A DNA stretch of 64,000 nt. Source: Crocodylus rhombifer. Its lineage: Eukaryota > Chordata > Crocodylia > Crocodylidae. A program made the position numbers and the translations under genes. Below the pieces are notes generated by a model, which saw nothing but the letters and a program-made list of their open reading frames with translations, had not been told where the DNA came from and ran no database searches. The DNA is taken from contig JAVSML010019038.1 in NCBI GenBank assembly GCA_038503035.1, forward strand, positions 17,989-81,988. The letters are read 5' to 3'. Shown here in pieces: positions 60,242 to 64,000 of this stretch; positions within the stretch are counted from its first letter, which is position 1, and each line of letters opens with the position of its first letter.

Positions 60242-63200
60242 TCAGTACTCCCAGAGCGTGGCGCGGGGCACCGTGTCGGTGTCAGCGTCAGCCTTGAGCG
60301 TGCCAGCCGGGTCCCCGCGCAGGTACTTCCCATTCTTGCCTTTGATGGCCACGCGCCCGTGCTCCCGAAACTCGAAGAAGAAGTCCTCCGACGTCTCGCC
60401 GTCGCTGCACACCAGCCCGTTGCTCGCCACGTACCAGAACTTCCCGCCCGCGCCTGCCGGGGGCACGCGGTCAGGCCCGGGCGGGCGCCCCGGCTCCCGG
60501 GGCAGGGCAGGGCAGGGCAGGGCTCACCTTTGATCTGGTAGGCGCCGTCGTGGAAGACGATCTGGAAGACGTCGTAGACGGAGCGGTTGGCGTCCAGCAT
60601 GTTGGAGCCGCGGTGGTAGCACACGAAGCCGTGGTCTCCGCGCAGCACCAGGATGGGCCGGTTGATCAGCTTCAGCGTGAACTCCTCGTCGTCCCCTGGG
60701 GCGGGAGGAGCGGGGTTGGCAGGGCCGGGGCAGCTGCGCCTGGCTCCCTGCCCTCCCACGGGGCGGGACTCACCCACGGCATCGCTGACGGCGGCCAGCT
60801 GCCCGTTCTTCTTGGTGCAGATGTACTTGCCGTTGCTGGCCTTCAGGGCCACCCGCCGCCCGCGCCACTCGATGTCAAACATGGTGTTGGCGGCGCTGGG
60901 GCCAGAGAGCGAGACGCCGCAGGTCACGGGGGAGCACGGGCTGCCTTCCCCGTCCCCTCCACCCCAGCCGGGGGCTGCCCCGTGCGCAGGTCCCCGGCAG
61001 GTGGGCGGCCCCCAGCTCTGGTGCCGCCAGGGTCACCCCCAGCTCCCCGGGACTCACACTTCGGTGGCGGTGGCCTGGACGCCGCCGTGGGCCACCAGGG
61101 TCCAGTAGTTGCCGGCGCTGGAGTGCAGGATGCACTTCTTGGTCTCCTTGTCGATCTGCATCTGGAAGGTCTCCTGGTTCGTCTCCTCGTCCTGGTTGGC
61201 GGAGACGTTAACGCCTGCCGGCCGCGGGGTAGGCGTCAGGGCGGGGAAGGCAGGCCCGGAGGCCATTGCCCTGCCCCCACCAAATCCCCCTCCCCCCAAC
61301 ACCCGGGTCTAATTGGGTTCGTTAATCTGCTTGCTGTTGTTTCCAGCGGGGCGCGCGCAGACCTGCTATTTATAACCGGGCCGCCCACGTCACCGCGCTA
61401 AGCTGCTTGGGGACGGCACGGCACGGCTGCCCTCTGCCCTGTCTGTGCCCATCACCGCGGTGCCCAGGGCGGGGGACCCTCGGCCTGGCTGCGCCGCACC
61501 CTCCTTCTCTGCTCGGGTCCTGCTGCGGGCGCCCCCCCGGGGTCAGGCGCAGCTCCCTACAGTGCTGGTGCCCTCCTCGCACGCCCGCCCACCCCTGCAG
61601 CCCCTGCACCACTGTCGATGCATGCACATGTGCACATATATGCCCACGTCCACATCTCAAGATGCCACGCACGTGCTTCATTCACACACATGCACACCCT
61701 CCTGCACACCTACATATACATTCACGTGCTGACAGAGTCGGTGCACGCGTGCACAGATGCACACACAGGATTCAGCACATACACACGCACCCACCTTCAT
61801 GCACTCACTGTATGTATCACCCCTCTGTGTGTACAACTTGCACAACCCTCCGACACATGCATACACAAGTATTCACTCACAGTATGCACACACACAGGTC
61901 AGCAGGCACATCCCCTCCCACACACATAGGCACACACATTCATGCACTCACTGTATGTAGGCACACAGGCACACAAAGAGAGGTCAACACGCACACCTCT
62001 CCCACACATACGTAGACATGCGTTCCAGGGTGCATGCACACAGGCACATGACACGTCGGCGCGCACATCCCTCCTGCACACGTTTGTGCACTCATGGTAT
62101 GTTTGCCCAGACACACGGGTCAACACGTACATCCCTCCCACATGTCTGTGCACACGTGCTCACATGCTTATAGGATGTATGCACACACAGAGGCGCACAC
62201 ACCCTGCAGTGCACACACAGGCACCTCCCTCCTGTCCACACCTCCCCCCCACCCGGTGTGCTTGCACACGCAGGCGCACACAGGCCGGCTGGCATGCACG
62301 CCCCGTGGCTTGCACAGCCCCGCTGGCCGCTCTGCCCCCCCAGCAGCCAGCAGGGAGCAGGGTTACTATTGCAATGGTGCAGCCCCTCGGCACTGCCCCC
62401 CTCACCGCCTGCTCCTTTCCTCGAGCTTGGGGGTGCAGGGGGACAGGCCCAGGCACCTCCTCTGAGCCCCTGGGGGAGAGGAGGCCTTGGAGCATCTCTG
62501 CTGCAGGAGGCCGCTGCCCTGAGCCCCCTGCTCCCAGCCCAGAGGTCAGCCCCTGTCCCTAACTGCCCCCTTCCCCCCACAGCTGCTGGCTGCTAAGCAG
62601 GGTCAGCCCTTGGAAGGGAGCCCGCTGGTGGGCTTCCAGGAGCAGCCCCCGTGCGTGGAAAGCGGCTGCTTTGCCTATTGCCAGGTCTCCAGCTGGCCCT
62701 GCCGCACGTGCCTTTGGGTCTGCCCCGTGCTCGGAAGCCGGGAGCTGCCCTGGGCTCCTCCGGCGCTGCCTGGATTTGGCGGCTGCCTTGGCCTCGGCTC
62801 TGGCTCCGGCGTGAGGGAACGTGGCCGGGCCGGGGCCTCGTTTGCCTTCGCTGGCCCAGGATGCCCGGCTGGGCTGGGTGCGGTTGGGCCCGAGGACCCC
62901 GGCAGCCAGGGGCAGAGGGCCGGGGCCCCGCTTTGCAGGAGGGGGGTGCTCTGCTCTGCTGGGCCCTGAGCTGCTGCCCCGCCAGGAGGTGGTGGGATGT
63001 GGTCCCGGGAGCCACGGAGGCGCCTGTGTCGCGGGGGGCACGTTACCTTGCCGGATGGAGACGTATCTGCCGTTGGCCGCCAGGAAGACGACCTGCGGGT
63101 GGCTCTCCTCCAGGTCGAAGAGCTCGTCCTTGCCCGGCTTGGAGCTGCGCCCGGCCTTGAGGGTGCCGGTGGGCCCGGCGGGCGCCAGGTACTTGCCGTC

Positions 63201-63869
63201 GCAGTCCTTGAAGGCCAGCTTGCCGGCCTTGAACTCCAGCGTGTAGCCGGTGCGGGCGTCGGGCTCGGGCACCAGGGCGCCGTCGTGGCGCAGGTAGCGG
63301 TTGTCGCAGGTGCGCAGGCAGTACTTCTTGTTCTGGAAGCAGAGGGTGATGAGCGCGTCCACACCCCACGGGATGTTGCTGTCGGTGGAGATCTCGTCCT
63401 CCTGCGGGCTGAGGTGGGCGTAGCGGCGCCGGCTGACGCTCAGCAGGTTGGCCTGGGGGTGCATGGCCAGGTGCACGGTCCACAGCTCGGCCTCGGTCAC
63501 CACCTGGGCGAAGCAGGACAGCCGGTCCTCTGCCCCGCCGAAGAAGCGCTTGTGCAGCTCGGACTGCAGCGCCCAGCGCCCGTCCGACTGCGTGACGATG
63601 GCGAAGCGCTCGGCGCAGCCCGGCTTCTCCGCCTCGCACCGCACCTGCCCGCCTTTGTCAGCCCCCAGGTAGCGGCCCAGGTGGCTCCTGAGGAAGACGG
63701 CGGAGCCGTCGCCCTCGCCCTGCTCCAGGGTCCAGATCTGCTTGCGCTTGAGGCTGGGGGCCGAGGCGTTGACCTTGTAGCCGAAGCTCTCCGCCGTCAG
63801 GTACCGGTTCTCGCAGTTGATGAGGCCGAACTGGATCTTCAGCGCCCGGTGGATGCCGTTGGTGGGCAT
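60242..63869 (-). CDS. FSCN2: Fascin-2, retinal actin-bundling protein
   Basis: Five minus-strand exons: 63869-63047, 61214-61058, 60895-60774, 60695-60528, 60453-60242. All have GT-AG introns and phases that join to give 493 aa (human is 492). It starts [28 protein letters not shown] and has four beta-trefoil fascin repeats of about 120 residues: the first with [22 protein letters not shown], the second with [21 protein letters not shown], the third with [16 protein letters not shown] and [16 protein letters not shown], and the last ending LWEY. The family cross-links parallel actin filaments. FSCN2 acts in photoreceptor discs and hair-cell stereocilia. SAPSLKRKQ near the N-terminus contains the PKC-type serine known in fascins. 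FSCN1 is the main alternative; the locus next to FAAP100 and the sequence favour FSCN2. A complete start codon is present, with a CpG-rich region upstream. Confidence 0.95.
60496..60522. repeat. Pentanucleotide run next to an FSCN2 splice donor
   Basis: Four to five GGGCA units (CCTGC on the gene strand) start within ten bases of the exon 4 donor on the minus strand. The donor itself (AAAG|GTGAGC) is intact. Confidence 0.7.
61605..62300. repeat. Degenerate CA-rich minisatellite in FSCN2 intron 1
   Basis: CA-rich sequence with higher-order periodicity. The phrase ttcatgcactcactgtatgta occurs at 61,797 and 61,939, with weaker matches at about 61,871, 62,084 and 62,159. A second phrase, ggtca(a/g)ca(c/g)g(c/t)acatccc, occurs near 61,897, 61,982, 62,054 and 62,118. 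The spacing is about 64-85 bases, mostly near 72. I estimate seven or more diverged units. Confidence 0.7.
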
Positions 63870-64000
63870 CTTCCGGCGCGGGCGGAGCGGGGCCTCAGCC
63901 CAGCAGGGCGCGGGGGCGCGGCGGCGCGGCGGCGGGCAGCGCTGGGCCTGGCGCAGCCTCGCTCGCCGGCACCCGATCCGCCGCTCGCCGCGCCAGCGCC
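63870..64000 (-). promoter_or_regulatory. FSCN2: FSCN2 5'UTR and proximal promoter (partial)
   Basis: Very CpG-rich sequence with ggcgcgg repeats directly before the FSCN2 ATG, running off the window edge. The initiation site cannot be placed. Confidence 0.5.

Noticed and set aside
61605..62300. CRISPR-like array
   Set aside because: The repeats are diverged, CA-rich and without constant spacers. This is a vertebrate minisatellite inside an intron.

Overview
The window is nuclear DNA from a vertebrate, most likely a non-avian reptile, with a crocodilian favoured over a turtle. It holds multi-exon genes with GT-AG introns and CpG-rich promoters. Its repeats are dominated by CR1-type LINEs, two of them with open reverse transcriptase frames, plus short palindromic MITE-like elements. 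No bacterial, phage or CRISPR feature is present. The species call is an inference from repeat style and protein similarity and was not tested by a search.

Layout, left to right. 1-1,500: intergenic DNA without a recognisable gene. 1,510-4,450, minus strand: TSPAN10 (oculospanin), a TspanC8 tetraspanin, three coding exons, with a TATA box and an E-box/M-box near its start. 4,450-8,400: repeat-bearing intergenic DNA. 8,400-46,730, plus strand: NPLOC4, the ubiquitin-binding cofactor of p97/VCP, 17 coding exons giving 609 aa, with a 1.7-kb 3'UTR. Its introns hold most of the repeats: old CR1 pieces, MITE-like palindromes, a perfect 48-bp inverted repeat, and two adjacent CR1 copies in intron 15. 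47,700-48,750, plus strand: a compact gene for a small predicted secreted protein (136 aa) that I do not recognise. 48,880-58,150, plus strand: FAAP100 of the Fanconi anaemia core complex, nine coding exons giving 871 aa, including one GC-AG intron. 59,900-63,900, minus strand: FSCN2 (retinal fascin), five exons giving 493 aa, with a CA-rich degenerate minisatellite in intron 1. FAAP100 and FSCN2 converge. TSPAN10 and NPLOC4 diverge.

The order TSPAN10-NPLOC4-FAAP100-FSCN2 and the relative strands match human 17q25.3, so this is an old conserved synteny block. The genes do not form a pathway: two are eye-biased (TSPAN10, FSCN2) and two are housekeeping genes of ubiquitin and DNA-repair biology (NPLOC4, FAAP100). 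The unrecognised secreted-protein gene between NPLOC4 and FAAP100, where I recall no human gene, is the best candidate for something undescribed. I see no novel multi-gene system.
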